The translations under genes were made by a program, and so were the position numbers. DNA of 64,000 bases. Origin: Lachnospiraceae bacterium (GTDB taxonomy: Bacteria > Bacillota > Clostridia > Lachnospirales > Lachnospiraceae). Location of the stretch: positions 56,390 to 120,389 of the forward strand of contig JAGBMJ010000010.1 in NCBI GenBank assembly GCA_017634975.1, in the 5' to 3' direction. Numbering within the stretch: the stretch's first letter is position 1; every line of letters begins with the position of its first letter. Shown here piece by piece: positions 9,078-18,270 of this stretch. The notes below the pieces were generated by a model. The model saw nothing but the letters and a program-made list of their open reading frames with translations, was not told where the DNA came from and ran no database searches.

Positions 9078-10324
9078 TATTTTTTCTGAATATCATGGAT
9101 CGACGGCACCCAGCGTAAGAAAGGCACTCTGTGGATCTCATGCAGGATCATGCGGATCTTCTTTTTGTTATTGTCCAGATTGCTGACCGGCTTGCAGTAC
9201 TGCGCCGGGCGGCTCTCGGTCGCCTCCAACACGATACGTACCCACTGCTCGATATGGTTCTGCGGCAGGAAAGCACTCCTCGCAAAAGCAGCTGCTGCCG
9301 CCCCCATCTGATTGTTCAGCGCCGGATCCTGCAGAAGCCGGATCAGCGCTGCTGCCATTTCGGATACTTCCGGATACAGCAGTCCGGTTTCCTGATCCCT
9401 TACCGAATCGCACAGACCGTATTTTCTGCGACATACGACCGGCACACCGCACGCTTCCATCTCTACCGCTGCCAGACCGAAGGTCTCCGTTCCCAGCGGA
9501 TTGATGATACCGACCGCGGTATTCTGAAACACCTGATATTTCTCTTCTCCGAGGATCCCATGGAAGACTACCCCCGGAAGCAGCTGCCCGTTCGGATCCG
9601 TGATCCCGGGCATAAACTGTGCCTCGTATTCCCGCTCGGCCAGTCCGTAAGGTCCCATCTGTGCATTTGCATCATAGAGCTGCCCGTTGCCGATGATATG
9701 CAGAGTCGCATCCGGCACTGCCTGCAACACGGCTTTCCAATATGCCGCAAGGATATGAAAGTTCTTATCCGGAATGAGGGAGCCCACATACGTGACGCGT
9801 TTCTCCTTCACCGGTCCGCGGATATACTGCTCCGAAGGCGGAATGAACGGATTTGGCACATACGCCATCTTATCGCAGATCAGATCATCCACATAAAAAT
9901 CATACATCTCCCGCCCTACGGCAACGACACGTTTCACCTGTTTCGTATTCCGAAACAGCTGGATCTCCGTATAGGTCAGACGATTATGCATCCAGAAGAT
10001 ATAGCGCAGATCCAGACATTCCAGCAGGGCATAGACCTGATCCTCCTGATGATTCCGCAAAAGCACTGTGCGATGCGCGTTCTTTTCTGCGGCACGAAGT
10101 CCCTCCAGGGCGCTTTCTACCCGGATAAAATTCTCTACCGGCAGTTTTACATCCTGCACACTGTATACATAGATCTCCACATTACCTTTTGCCTGCAATG
10201 CCTGCAACAGTAATGCAAAACAGTAAGCCGTACCGCCCACCCCGGGATTTCCCAGCTCCGGCCGACTCAGATCTTTTCCTTCCGTTTCAGGTTCATGAAA
10301 CAGAACCGCTAATTTATATGCCAT
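9077..10324 (-). CDS. GT4 family glycosyltransferase
   Basis: A 415-residue GT-B protein with a glycine-rich NPGVGGTAY loop (26-34), GSLIPDKNFH (181-190) opening the C-terminal domain and the donor motif ETFGLAAVE (280-288, EX7E). It is preceded by GAGAGGGGG upstream of its ATG and by an A+T-rich spacer with a candidate promoter (10351-10378), so it probably opens the left-most transcription unit of the window. Sugar specificity unknown. Confidence 0.86.
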   Translation of the reverse strand: MAYKLAVLFHEPETEGKDLSRPELGNPGVGGTAYCFALLLQALQAKGNVEIYVYSVQDVKLPVENFIRVESALEGLRAAEKNAHRTVLLRNHQEDQVYALLECLDLRYIFWMHNRLTYTEIQLFRNTKQVKRVVAVGREMYDFYVDDLICDKMAYVPNPFIPPSEQYIRGPVKEKRVTYVGSLIPDKNFHILAAYWKAVLQAVPDATLHIIGNGQLYDANAQMGPYGLAEREYEAQFMPGITDPNGQLLPGVVFHGILGEEKYQVFQNTAVGIINPLGTETFGLAAVEMEACGVPVVCRRKYGLCDSVRDQETGLLYPEVSEMAAALIRLLQDPALNNQMGAAAAAFARSAFLPQNHIEQWVRIVLEATESRPAQYCKPVSNLDNNKKKIRMILHEIHRVPFLRWVPSIHDIQKK

Positions 10325-10350
10325 CTTAAGCGCCCCCTCTCAAGAATCTT

Positions 10351-10378
10351 ATTATACGGTATATGCACTACAAACAAT
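10351..10378 (-). promoter_or_regulatory. Candidate sigma-A promoter
   Basis: On the minus strand the -10 box is a perfect TATAAT (10356-10351). Upstream, ATTGTT lies at a 16-base spacing or TTGTTT at 15. The expected start near 10344 leaves a leader of about 20 bases with an AGGGGG ribosome site. The surrounding 118-base spacer is strikingly A+T-rich compared with the genes. The -35 box is weak. Confidence 0.5.
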
Positions 10379-10442
10379 ATTCGCAAAAAAACTTCATAGA
10401 TATTTTACCACAAAACGAGCTTTTCGTAAACCTGACAAGACT

Positions 10443-11882
10443 TCAGCCGGCTTTTCGGATCTGCAGACCGACCGTCAATATCAGATTCACGATCACTCCG
10501 GCGATCAGTACCGCCCGGATCAGATATTTCTGCTTTTTCCCGTTACACAGCTTCATCAGCATAAAACTGTCTCCCAGGAAGGCAAAGTACAGAAAGATCA
10601 GCGTACGATGCCAGGACGAAAACATGGTCGGCGAAAGCATCAGTGCCATCCGCACTGCAAATCCGGTTCCAAGGGCCCAGATCAAACCGATCCTTTTCCA
10701 CAATGGCAATGTCAGATTCCACAAAACATACAGGGTAGCTGCGATATAGATGCCGAATGCGGCCAGCTCCGCGATCTGGACCACCGTATCGTAAGGCTCC
10801 GTCAGATAGATCGCCGGTGTAGTATAATCATAATTCTTCTTATGCCCGATCAGAAAGTCCCGAACGAAGTAGTATGAAGTAAACGCTACATCGATCGCGA
10901 TCGGAATGCACGAGATCTTCTGTACCCTTTTTGCATGCTTATGCGCAACATTTCCCGGATTCCACCCTGCAAACAGCAGAAGCAGAGAAAACAAAAAGAA
11001 CGGTACATCCGGGATCATCACGAAATGTTCAAACACAAAAACGGCACACAGGCGGAATTTCTGGAACAGGTTCAGATCCGGAAACTCCGGCATCCAGTTG
11101 CGGGCCTCCATCGCGGTACGCTCCCCATTCCCCGGTGCTGTCATCGCAAAGATCAGGCCCGCCAGCCCGATGATGAGTATGGCGGTCTCGAAGCCGATAC
11201 CCGCTGATATGCTTTCAGCCACCTTCCCGGAATCTTTCTTCGCCGCTGCAATTACCGGGCCCGGCTCTTTTCGGATCGCGAAATATCTCACCAGCAGATA
11301 TGCCCCCGCAAACACCAGTACCGTAGCGGACATCTCACAGTTTGCTGTAAAGACCAGAGCAGGCACATACAGAGCATATTGCCAAATGGCGGTCTTTTCG
11401 CCGCGGATCCGCCGCATGGCACCGCTTAATACATAGGTCAGTGTCGCCATCGGCCACATATAGTTCAGGCTGGTACAGATCCAGCCCGCCGATCCCACAT
11501 GCATATACGGATAGATTGCAAACAGTGCCAGTACCAGCAGGTTTTCTTTCTTCTGCTTATCATTGACCAGCAGCACGCAGGCACTGTGGCAGAGAAGGAT
11601 ACAGATCAGGGTATCCAGCAGCTGCCATACGATAAACGGGCATTGCACCAGGATAAAAAGTATCGTCTCCGAGAGCACGCGGGAGGAATCGGTCAGATAC
11701 CGGTCCACCACCAGCGCCGGTACGGAATCCCACATTGCCGCCAGGTCACGAAAATAAACATCGTCATTGGTGAACCCGACAAAGGTCAGATGCATCAACA
11801 AAAAGAAACCGGTACAGATTGCCATCGTGACCGCGTACCAGTTTCTGTCGGGACTTTTGGATAGCCCTTTGGTATTTACCAT
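10443..11882 (-). CDS. Polytopic membrane protein, DUF6056-like (putative GT-C)
   Basis: A 479-residue protein with roughly ten or more hydrophobic helices. After the first helix comes FTNDDVYFRDL with Asp40/Asp41, the place where GT-C glycosyltransferases carry their catalytic acidic residue in the first outside loop. The sequence resembles the uncharacterised DUF6056 family, common in Firmicute polysaccharide loci. It follows the GT10 gene by 44 bases. A role as a polyprenol-phosphate-sugar-dependent transferase outside the membrane is an inference; a polymerase or ligase cannot be excluded. Confidence 0.72.
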   Translation of the reverse strand: MVNTKGLSKSPDRNWYAVTMAICTGFFLLMHLTFVGFTNDDVYFRDLAAMWDSVPALVVDRYLTDSSRVLSETILFILVQCPFIVWQLLDTLICILLCHSACVLLVNDKQKKENLLVLALFAIYPYMHVGSAGWICTSLNYMWPMATLTYVLSGAMRRIRGEKTAIWQYALYVPALVFTANCEMSATVLVFAGAYLLVRYFAIRKEPGPVIAAAKKDSGKVAESISAGIGFETAILIIGLAGLIFAMTAPGNGERTAMEARNWMPEFPDLNLFQKFRLCAVFVFEHFVMIPDVPFFLFSLLLLFAGWNPGNVAHKHAKRVQKISCIPIAIDVAFTSYYFVRDFLIGHKKNYDYTTPAIYLTEPYDTVVQIAELAAFGIYIAATLYVLWNLTLPLWKRIGLIWALGTGFAVRMALMLSPTMFSSWHRTLIFLYFAFLGDSFMLMKLCNGKKQKYLIRAVLIAGVIVNLILTVGLQIRKAG

Positions 11883-11926
11883 ATCTCGCCCTCTTCCGTT
11901 TTTATCTCCTCTTTCTCTCGCATATC

Positions 11927-12934
11927 CTAATAATCCTTCTTAATCCTCGAAATGGTCTGCGCTTTGATCTTGTGGGCCAGATGCATAGGGCGTTTCACCA
12001 CGTCAAGTACCTGCTTCACCTTGGTGGCATCTGCCAGCTTCTTCTGGTAATCGCGGCCTACATAAACCATATTGCGGCGCTTTGCCTTCTCAATGTCCTG
12101 CTCAAAGATATTGCGCAAAAAAGCATCGCAGTAATCCGGTTTCAGACACTCCGCCGCCTGCGAGGTCGGCAGTACCATCGGCGCTTTTACCATCCGCAGA
12201 TATTCTTCCTCATTCTCCCATACCTCGCGGATCCGTGCGATCGCCGACGGGATATCCGGAAAATCCATGCAGTCGATAAAGGATTCCGGGTTGAACTCCT
12301 GCTTCACGTCCGGGCTGCCCCAGTAGATCGGGATCGTATCGCCCGCAAACGCCTGCAGGATCTTCTCCGTGGTATAGCCGTTCATCGAGGAGTTCTCAAA
12401 AGCCAGTGTGAAACGATAAGCTTTCTCAAACGCCACCTTGTCCGCCACCGGTCCGCCCACGTTGTTGCGGTACTTTCCACCGGAGTCCACCGGCAGCACT
12501 TCATTAAGAGCTTTATACATCAGATCGCGCTCGCCCGCCGCATACGGATTGGACACCACGCGGTTGCAGAATTTCTTTTTGTTCCGGTAGTATTCGTCAT
12601 CAAAGGTGTGCTTCTTCAGCGCCATCTCCACATCTTCCGGATACAGCACATAATGCGGCAGACGCAGATAGCGGTCTTCGAAGGTGATGTAGTGAAATCC
12701 CATGTTGTAGTCATAAAGATTAAAATCCGGGATGATGTTCTCTCCGGTATAATAGATCTTTACGCAGTCCTGGTACGCAAAATGCTTCTGCGAAAAGCAG
12801 GAGCAGAACACGTAGTCCGGCCTCTCCACAATCTCGATGTCATAATATTTTTTCAGGATATTGTAGAAATAATTGTCTTTCTTATCAAAGTTCGGCCAGA
12901 AATCCACAAAATCGATCCGAATCGTTTTCTTCAT
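11927..12934 (-). CDS. GT10 alpha-1,3/1,4-fucosyltransferase-like
   Basis: The GT10 donor-binding signature is complete: FENSSMNGYTTEKI (179-192) followed by AGDTIPIYWGSPDV (197-210), which binds GDP-fucose in Helicobacter FucT. An acceptor-side YTGENI stretch (62-67) precedes it. The C-terminus is basic (KRPMH...KIKAQ...RIKKDY), like the membrane-associating tails of bacterial FucTs. The open frame reaches a TTG at 12949, but ATG 12934 with GGAG nine bases ahead is more likely. It should add fucose (or a related sugar) alpha-1,3/4 to a HexNAc-containing acceptor. It shares a unit with a GT11 enzyme. GDP-fucose synthesis genes are not in the window. Confidence 0.88.
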   Translation of the reverse strand: MKKTIRIDFVDFWPNFDKKDNYFYNILKKYYDIEIVERPDYVFCSCFSQKHFAYQDCVKIYYTGENIIPDFNLYDYNMGFHYITFEDRYLRLPHYVLYPEDVEMALKKHTFDDEYYRNKKKFCNRVVSNPYAAGERDLMYKALNEVLPVDSGGKYRNNVGGPVADKVAFEKAYRFTLAFENSSMNGYTTEKILQAFAGDTIPIYWGSPDVKQEFNPESFIDCMDFPDIPSAIARIREVWENEEEYLRMVKAPMVLPTSQAAECLKPDYCDAFLRNIFEQDIEKAKRRNMVYVGRDYQKKLADATKVKQVLDVVKRPMHLAHKIKAQTISRIKKDY

Positions 12935-13027
12935 CCTTACACACTCCAACTGTCATTCCTGCGGCACCGGCTGTGCGGCCCGTAATTTCTCACCTCTGTA
13001 AACCACCGGCAAAAGCATTTGCCTCCC

Positions 13028-13972
13028 CTACCAGTAGCATCCGTTCTCCACGTTTTCCACACCGGAATCCAGTCCTTCCGTCTCCCGCGACGGATAGGTC
13101 CACGCGTCCGAATAGAACGGCTGCATCTGCGGCATATCCTTCCAGCGCGCCCCTTTGATCCCAAACAGCAGCTGCAGGGAACCGCCGATCTGTATCGCCT
13201 GTCTGCCGTATTGTTTGAGCTTGACGGCTAGTGGCAGGCCATACGCGCCGCACGCGATCAGTGCCACATCAAAGTCTTCCTTCACCGCTTCGTTGTACAT
13301 ATACTCCAGCGCGTCAAACCATGTCGGAAAACGAGGATCCGGCTGGCCCAGAAGCGTCTGCACCGCCTTGACGGTACGCAGGGAAAAGGCCGGCAGGATA
13401 TCGGTTCCCGGGAACAGCTGCTCCCGTTTGGCATACTGTTTCTCGATGCTCTCCGCAAACGGATGGATCACCACCACGCGTTTGCCTGCCAGGGATGCGG
13501 TCCACGGATCCGCCGGACTGTACCAGGGCTCCAGGCCTTCCAGCAGGCCGTAGGTCATATCCGGCTTGCCGAAACGCTTCAGGAAGTAATCCTCCATCTG
13601 GTTGAACCACACGCCCATCAGATCCACTTCGCCGAGGCTCGCTTCCATCAGCCGCGAGAAACGGTCAAAGTCTTCCATACTGCCGAAAAATCCGGACAGG
13701 TTGACAAGCAGGTTGTGCAGGAACGCCTTCTGCTTCGCATCGTGGTATTCCGGCTGGCATGCCACCATCGCCTTGCACTCCGAACCGCCGATGCGTGCCA
13801 CGGCAAAGGGTTCCTTCGTCAGCAGCATCTCTTTTAACTGCCGGTTCGTTTCTTCCAGCGTCAGGATCTTTTTCCCGTTATATGTAGTTTTTGCCACCTT
13901 CCAGCCAAAGTGCGTATGCGTAAACATCCGCATCTTCCAGGAAAGGCGTTTTATATTCCATTCTAAATTCAT
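13028..13972 (-). CDS. Putative GT-D-fold glycosyltransferase
   Basis: A 314-residue soluble protein of a family found only in glycan loci. The pattern FAVARIGGSE (56-65) resembles the RFGDGE motif of GT-D enzymes (DUF1792/GT101), though the first acidic residue of that motif is replaced. IACGAYGLPLAVKLK near the C-terminus matches the nucleotide-binding end of that family. Its start overlaps the GT11 stop by four bases and GT10 follows 93 bases later, so it probably works on the same fucosylated chain. The fold assignment is by motif only. Confidence 0.6.
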   Translation of the reverse strand: MNLEWNIKRLSWKMRMFTHTHFGWKVAKTTYNGKKILTLEETNRQLKEMLLTKEPFAVARIGGSECKAMVACQPEYHDAKQKAFLHNLLVNLSGFFGSMEDFDRFSRLMEASLGEVDLMGVWFNQMEDYFLKRFGKPDMTYGLLEGLEPWYSPADPWTASLAGKRVVVIHPFAESIEKQYAKREQLFPGTDILPAFSLRTVKAVQTLLGQPDPRFPTWFDALEYMYNEAVKEDFDVALIACGAYGLPLAVKLKQYGRQAIQIGGSLQLLFGIKGARWKDMPQMQPFYSDAWTYPSRETEGLDSGVENVENGCYW

Positions 13973-14883
13973 AATTTGATCCAGTTATCTCTGGCAAGCG
14001 CCAGCTGCTCGTCCGCCTTATACTGCTTCGGGGCAATGATCACGCTGCCGTCCTTCTCGCCAAGCACCGCCCCCCAGTAACTGAAGGAACTGTTGGCAAT
14101 GATCATATGCCTGCAACAGCTCATCATCTGCATATCCCGGTAACTGTCCTTCCCTGAATGATGGATCATCCGGTAGTCCCCAAGAAATGCGAAATTCTCT
14201 TTGATATACTCCACATCGTCAGAAAAAACGTAAAAGACCGGATCCTTCACCGTCTCCCGGATCTTCTCCGCAGCGCGCTCATAATATTCCGTCCCCAGGA
14301 TGTCAAATACATTTCCCACGTAATCGCCGCGGCGTACGTGGACCGCGACACTATCCTGCTGCCGCATCCCTTCTGCGGTTGCCGCATCCTCCGCGTCCAT
14401 CGGCTGTGCAAAGGTCAGATCTTTTCGCACCTGTGCCTCACAATATTTCAGATACGCATCCGAGCAGAACACGCCCTCGATATACCAGTCTTTTTCCGGA
14501 TCAAGGTTTTCAAACTGCGGGTCATACACATACTGCTCCGGCCCGAAATTGAAGATATGTCCCTCCGGCATCGGACGCTTCGCATTCTTTCTTTTGGCGA
14601 TCTGCCGGGACAGATAGCGGAACCCGGCAAACTTATAATACCGCGGATAATATTCGTGTACCTTCGCCACTTCGCCGTAGGTCGCCGCCGGCAGTTCGAT
14701 CCCGAACACCCGCGCAAGCTCATACCCCTGATGCTCCTGCCAGTTCCGGTCAAACCACGTCAGATCCGCCTTGAGCAGCGCCGTGTCGATGCCGCGCTCC
14801 TTCAGCCGGTTCTTAAAATAACAGTAAAAGGTATATTCAAACATCTGGTTGCCCAGACCGCCATGAAACCGTATCAAATACAC
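13969..14883 (-). CDS. GT11 alpha-1,2-fucosyltransferase-like
   Basis: A 304-residue enzyme with the GT11 hallmarks: RFHGGLGNQMFEY (5-17), HVRRGDY (182-188) that binds GDP-fucose, FSDD (220-223) and ANSSFSYWGA (263-272). Length and motif order match FutC/WbsJ-type alpha-1,2-fucosyltransferases. The start is GTG at 14883 with GAGGA seven bases ahead. It sits with a GT-D-like gene and a GT10 gene, which suggests an H- or Lewis-like fucosylated side chain; the actual acceptor is unknown. Confidence 0.9.
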   Translation of the reverse strand: MYLIRFHGGLGNQMFEYTFYCYFKNRLKERGIDTALLKADLTWFDRNWQEHQGYELARVFGIELPAATYGEVAKVHEYYPRYYKFAGFRYLSRQIAKRKNAKRPMPEGHIFNFGPEQYVYDPQFENLDPEKDWYIEGVFCSDAYLKYCEAQVRKDLTFAQPMDAEDAATAEGMRQQDSVAVHVRRGDYVGNVFDILGTEYYERAAEKIRETVKDPVFYVFSDDVEYIKENFAFLGDYRMIHHSGKDSYRDMQMMSCCRHMIIANSSFSYWGAVLGEKDGSVIIAPKQYKADEQLALARDNWIKL

Positions 14884-14970
14884 TGCAATTTCCTCTGCAT
14901 TCCAGTCTTCTGTATCAGTTCCGAATCCTGACCTTTTCCGTCACGCCATTCGGACTCGCTGCCGTTTTCT

Positions 14971-16143
14971 CTACAATCCGTCCGCCTGCAGGCTGTCATA
15001 AAGTTTGCGGATCGCCAGCGTATTGGCACTGGCCGGAAAGTATTCCCATGCCCTCCGCCGTCCGGCTTCGCCCAGTTTCTTACGCAGTTCCCGGTCCCAC
15101 ACCAGACGCTTAACCGCATCTTTGAAGCCCTCTTTATCGTGATACAAAAAGCCGGTCTCATTCGTTACGATCTCCGGCGTGGCTCCGCTCTCGTAGCCGA
15201 TCACCGGAAGTCCCGCCAGCATATATTCCACCGTTACCAGCCCAAAGCCCTCATACGCTGAGGCCATCAGGCCCACATCGCTTTTTTGTAAAAGCCCGGG
15301 GATATCCGATACAAAGCCGGCAAATTCCACTTCCGACAGACCGTTCTTTTTAGCATATTCCCGCAGTTTTTTTTCATAGGGCGCAAGTCCCGTTCCCGCA
15401 AAGGTGATCCGAAAGTTCGTAAGCCCCCCGGCCTTCAGTTCCGCCGCAGCCTGCAGTACTTCCAGCTGCTGCTTCTTCGGAAAAAGATATGCGACATAAA
15501 CGAAGCGCACGATCTCCTCTGTTTTGGAATTTTCTTCCGTCTTCGCGCCATCGTCAGCATCCCCGGTTCTCTCCGGGATCTCCGCCGCATCCACACCGTC
15601 GTAGATCCGCAACACCCTTGCCGAGGGATACTTTTCGCGCATATAGTCTTTGAGCGCATCCGAGATGGTTACCAGGCATGTGGCCTGCTCATAGTATTTC
15701 CGCACCTGCTCTTCCGGATAAAAATACTCCATCCCGTAGTGTTCCTGCGCAAATTCCCGGATATGCCAGACATGCATACAGCCCAGCTTTTCCGCCAGCA
15801 TCGCACCGGTGCCGATCACGCTGGAATTGGAATGGATCACATCGATGCCGACATTCCGGTAATGCGCATACAACAGCTCCAGCTCTGCCGCGATCTGTTT
15901 CTTCCGTTTCTGCTTCTTGATCATGAAACTGACCGGCTCTTTGTAGATGGCCTGCCACTGCGTGATGTCACAGATGTAATACGGAACCCCTGCCTTTCGG
16001 AGCGCTTCCGTAAACTCCCCTTCCGCCGGAAGCGTCACAAAGGGCTGATGCGCCCCGCTCTCCTGCATCCCGAGGATCAGCGAGAGCAGTGCCCGGTTGG
16101 CACCGTACATATTATCGTAATGACTGATAAATAATACTTTCAT
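14971..16143 (-). CDS. GT4 family glycosyltransferase
   Basis: A 390-residue GT-B enzyme beginning KVLFISHYDNMYGANRALL, with the N-terminal acceptor domain to about residue 210 and the donor domain after it. The donor motif YEGFGLVTVE (EX7E, E298/E306) is intact and is followed by GYESGATPEI, a common GT4 pattern. It follows the ABC exporter after 120 bases that contain a 16-base palindrome (16171-16186). Sugar not deducible. Confidence 0.87.
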   Translation of the reverse strand: MKVLFISHYDNMYGANRALLSLILGMQESGAHQPFVTLPAEGEFTEALRKAGVPYYICDITQWQAIYKEPVSFMIKKQKRKKQIAAELELLYAHYRNVGIDVIHSNSSVIGTGAMLAEKLGCMHVWHIREFAQEHYGMEYFYPEEQVRKYYEQATCLVTISDALKDYMREKYPSARVLRIYDGVDAAEIPERTGDADDGAKTEENSKTEEIVRFVYVAYLFPKKQQLEVLQAAAELKAGGLTNFRITFAGTGLAPYEKKLREYAKKNGLSEVEFAGFVSDIPGLLQKSDVGLMASAYEGFGLVTVEYMLAGLPVIGYESGATPEIVTNETGFLYHDKEGFKDAVKRLVWDRELRKKLGEAGRRRAWEYFPASANTLAIRKLYDSLQADGL

Positions 16144-16263
16144 AACCTGTCATACCTTCCATGACACCGCATCCGGTGCACCGGATCGGAATCAACCGGC
16201 ACATTCGCCTGCCCGATGTTCCGCTGGCTTCTTCGGTATCCATCGCCGTAACCCGCGGATGCA

Positions 16264-18039
16264 TTATGCATCTTTGAGCACTTCCTCTTTATCACGCTTC
16301 GTTGCCACACCGCCGTTTACTTCAAAGATCGCATCGCAGTTGCGGATGGTCGTCAGACGGTGTGCCACGATGATCATGGTCTTACTGCCGTGCAGTGAAT
16401 CAATGGCTTCCATGACCGCCGTCTCCGTCTCGGTATCCAGGGCACTGGTCGCTTCGTCCAGTACCAGGATCTGCGGGTTTTCATACAGCGCCCGAGCAAT
16501 GGCGATACGCTGCCGCTGACCGCCGGAGAGACGCACACCACGCTCGCCCACCATGGTATCCAGGCCTTTTTCCAGCCCACGCACAAAGTCCGCCAGCTGT
16601 GCTTCCTCTAATGCCTGCCAGATCTTTTCATCATCAATGTCTTTTTCGTAAATACCAAACGCCACATTCCCGCGGATCGTATCATCCGTCAGGTACACCG
16701 CCTGCGGCACATAGCCGATGATCTTGGCCCAGCCTGCCAGGTTCTGATATACATCCACACCATCCAGCAGGATCTGTCCTTCCTGCGGCTTTAGCAGTCC
16801 CAGCACCACATCTGCCAGTGTCGTTTTGCCGGCACCGGAAGGTCCGATCAGTGCCACCGATTCCCCTTTGCGAATCTCCATATTCAGCCCCCGCAGCACA
16901 TCGTCCTGTCCTGCCGGATATTTCCAGCGCACATCTTTGATCTGAAGCTTCTCTTCAAAAGCAAGCGGCTCCGCATCCTCCGGATCTGCTGTCTTGAGCT
17001 GATAGGTATCGTCTTCCTCGATCTCTTTGAGCATCTCATACATGGAATCCAGACGGGGACGGTTGTACATGATCGCGTTCAGATTGGTGGTCAGACGCCC
17101 GACCGCCGGGAAAAGGCGGAAGGCTGCTACGGCAACCGTTCCCAGTGTCGTCACAAACCCCGCCACATCATCCGTCATATGCAGCCGCATGATCACGATA
17201 CCGATCAGGCCGCCGATGCATACCACCTCATAGACATTCATCGGGATCACATTCAGGAAATTGTTCCGCTTGGCTGCTTTGGAACTTAAGGTGCAGGCAT
17301 CATCAAAGGATTCCGCAAAATACTTCTGCCGGTTTTTGACCATGATCTCCTTGATCCCGTTAAACGCCTGCGTCAGATACTGCAGCATACGGCTGTCGCA
17401 ATCCTGTCCGATGCGTCCGAACAGTTTCACAAGCCGTTTCAGTCCGAAAAACAGGATCAGCAGACAGGATCCGAGAATGCCTACCAGCGATACCGCCAGG
17501 ACCGGATCCAAAGTGATGATAAAGATGCTGATGGCGCCGACCGTAAACACTTCTGCCAGCACACGGAAAAGATAAAAGAACACCGCAAACACACCCACCA
17601 CGTCCTGGGTGATACTGCGGATCAGCACAGCCGAATTCACCCCCAGATGAAACAGGTAGGAAGAGTTCAGGTAAGTATGGGTCATTTTAATGGAAAGATC
17701 CCTCTGTACCCCGGTGGAATACCAGGCCTGTACATACGAAGAAAACATCAGATAGATATTCTTGATCACATAAACCGCAATGATCAGGAGCCCGAGCGTC
17801 GTGATCGTCTCCAGCTGATCCGCCGGATGAAAGAAACGATCCACCAACTGCGCGTACCATTTCTTCGCATAATCGTCCGGTGTCATAATACACTCGATGA
17901 ACGGTGCGACCGAAGCAACCCCGAGCAATTCCCAGCCGGAACCGACCAGTGCCAGAAAAGTCACGACAAAATACTGCCGCTTCTGTTTGCTGTTCAATAT
18001 ATAATTCAGTTTTGATATAATGTCACGTACTGCCTTCAA
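16264..18039 (-). CDS. ABC exporter, PglK/MsbA-like (putative lipid-linked glycan flippase)
   Basis: A fused half-transporter of 591 residues: six helices up to about residue 320 and an ATPase domain from 365. Walker A is GPSGAGKT (399-406), signature LSGGQ (504-508), Walker B ILVLDE (524-529) and switch His560. The membrane part resembles PglK/WlaB, which flips lipid-linked oligosaccharides. No Wzx is present, so this and the second exporter (26.5-28.2 kb) are the only visible export routes. The start is TTG at 18039 with GAGG eight bases upstream. A good promoter precedes it (18089-18117), and it opens the unit with the fucosyltransferases. Confidence 0.87.
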   Translation of the reverse strand: MKAVRDIISKLNYILNSKQKRQYFVVTFLALVGSGWELLGVASVAPFIECIMTPDDYAKKWYAQLVDRFFHPADQLETITTLGLLIIAVYVIKNIYLMFSSYVQAWYSTGVQRDLSIKMTHTYLNSSYLFHLGVNSAVLIRSITQDVVGVFAVFFYLFRVLAEVFTVGAISIFIITLDPVLAVSLVGILGSCLLILFFGLKRLVKLFGRIGQDCDSRMLQYLTQAFNGIKEIMVKNRQKYFAESFDDACTLSSKAAKRNNFLNVIPMNVYEVVCIGGLIGIVIMRLHMTDDVAGFVTTLGTVAVAAFRLFPAVGRLTTNLNAIMYNRPRLDSMYEMLKEIEEDDTYQLKTADPEDAEPLAFEEKLQIKDVRWKYPAGQDDVLRGLNMEIRKGESVALIGPSGAGKTTLADVVLGLLKPQEGQILLDGVDVYQNLAGWAKIIGYVPQAVYLTDDTIRGNVAFGIYEKDIDDEKIWQALEEAQLADFVRGLEKGLDTMVGERGVRLSGGQRQRIAIARALYENPQILVLDEATSALDTETETAVMEAIDSLHGSKTMIIVAHRLTTIRNCDAIFEVNGGVATKRDKEEVLKDA

Positions 18040-18088
18040 AACAGGATCCTCATTTCATCCGAAATTATCCATAAATACCTAGCTTAAC

Positions 18089-18117
18089 ATAATATCACAA
18101 AAGTAGCCCTGCCGCAA
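18089..18117 (-). promoter_or_regulatory. Candidate extended -10 promoter for ABC exporter unit
   Basis: On the minus strand TTGCGG is spaced 17 bases from TATTAT, which is preceded by TG at the extended -10 position. The start would be near 18082, about 43 bases before the TTG start codon. The -35 box falls inside the terminator hairpin at 18106-18125, so termination from upstream and initiation share DNA. Confidence 0.5.
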
Positions 18118-18125
18118 GGCAGGGC
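18096..18125 (-). terminator. Intrinsic terminator hairpin
   Basis: A perfect 8-base GC-rich stem (GCCCTGCC / GGCAGGGC, 18106-18125) with a four-base loop, followed on the minus strand by TACTTTTG. It would stop transcription from the upstream unit before the ABC exporter promoter. A second hairpin lies at 18239-18270. Confidence 0.65.
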
Positions 18126-18238
18126 ATCTATGGTTCTACAATCTGTTTTTTATTCTGTATTTCCCTTTCCGTTGTCAGAACAGTTTCTTTGCCCTGCTTC
18201 ACCGGAAAGGATTGGGAAGTGTTCTTGACACCTTCCGC

Positions 18239-18270
18239 AAAAAACTGCCGTCTTTCGATGGCAGGTTTTT
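18239..18270 (-). terminator. Intrinsic terminator downstream of the 18.3-19.7 kb gene
   Basis: Directly after the stop codon the minus strand reads AAAAACCTGCC, a 9-base loop, then GGCAGTTTTTT. This is an A-tract/GC stem/T-tract structure typical of a rho-independent terminator, and it closes the 18.3-29.4 kb unit. The 110 bases between it and the second hairpin hold nothing I recognise. Confidence 0.75.

Noticed and set aside
16171-16186. Perfect 16-base palindrome ATCCGGTGCACCGGAT before a GT4 gene
   Set aside because: About one perfect 16-base palindrome is expected by chance in 64 kb, and no promoter lies next to it.
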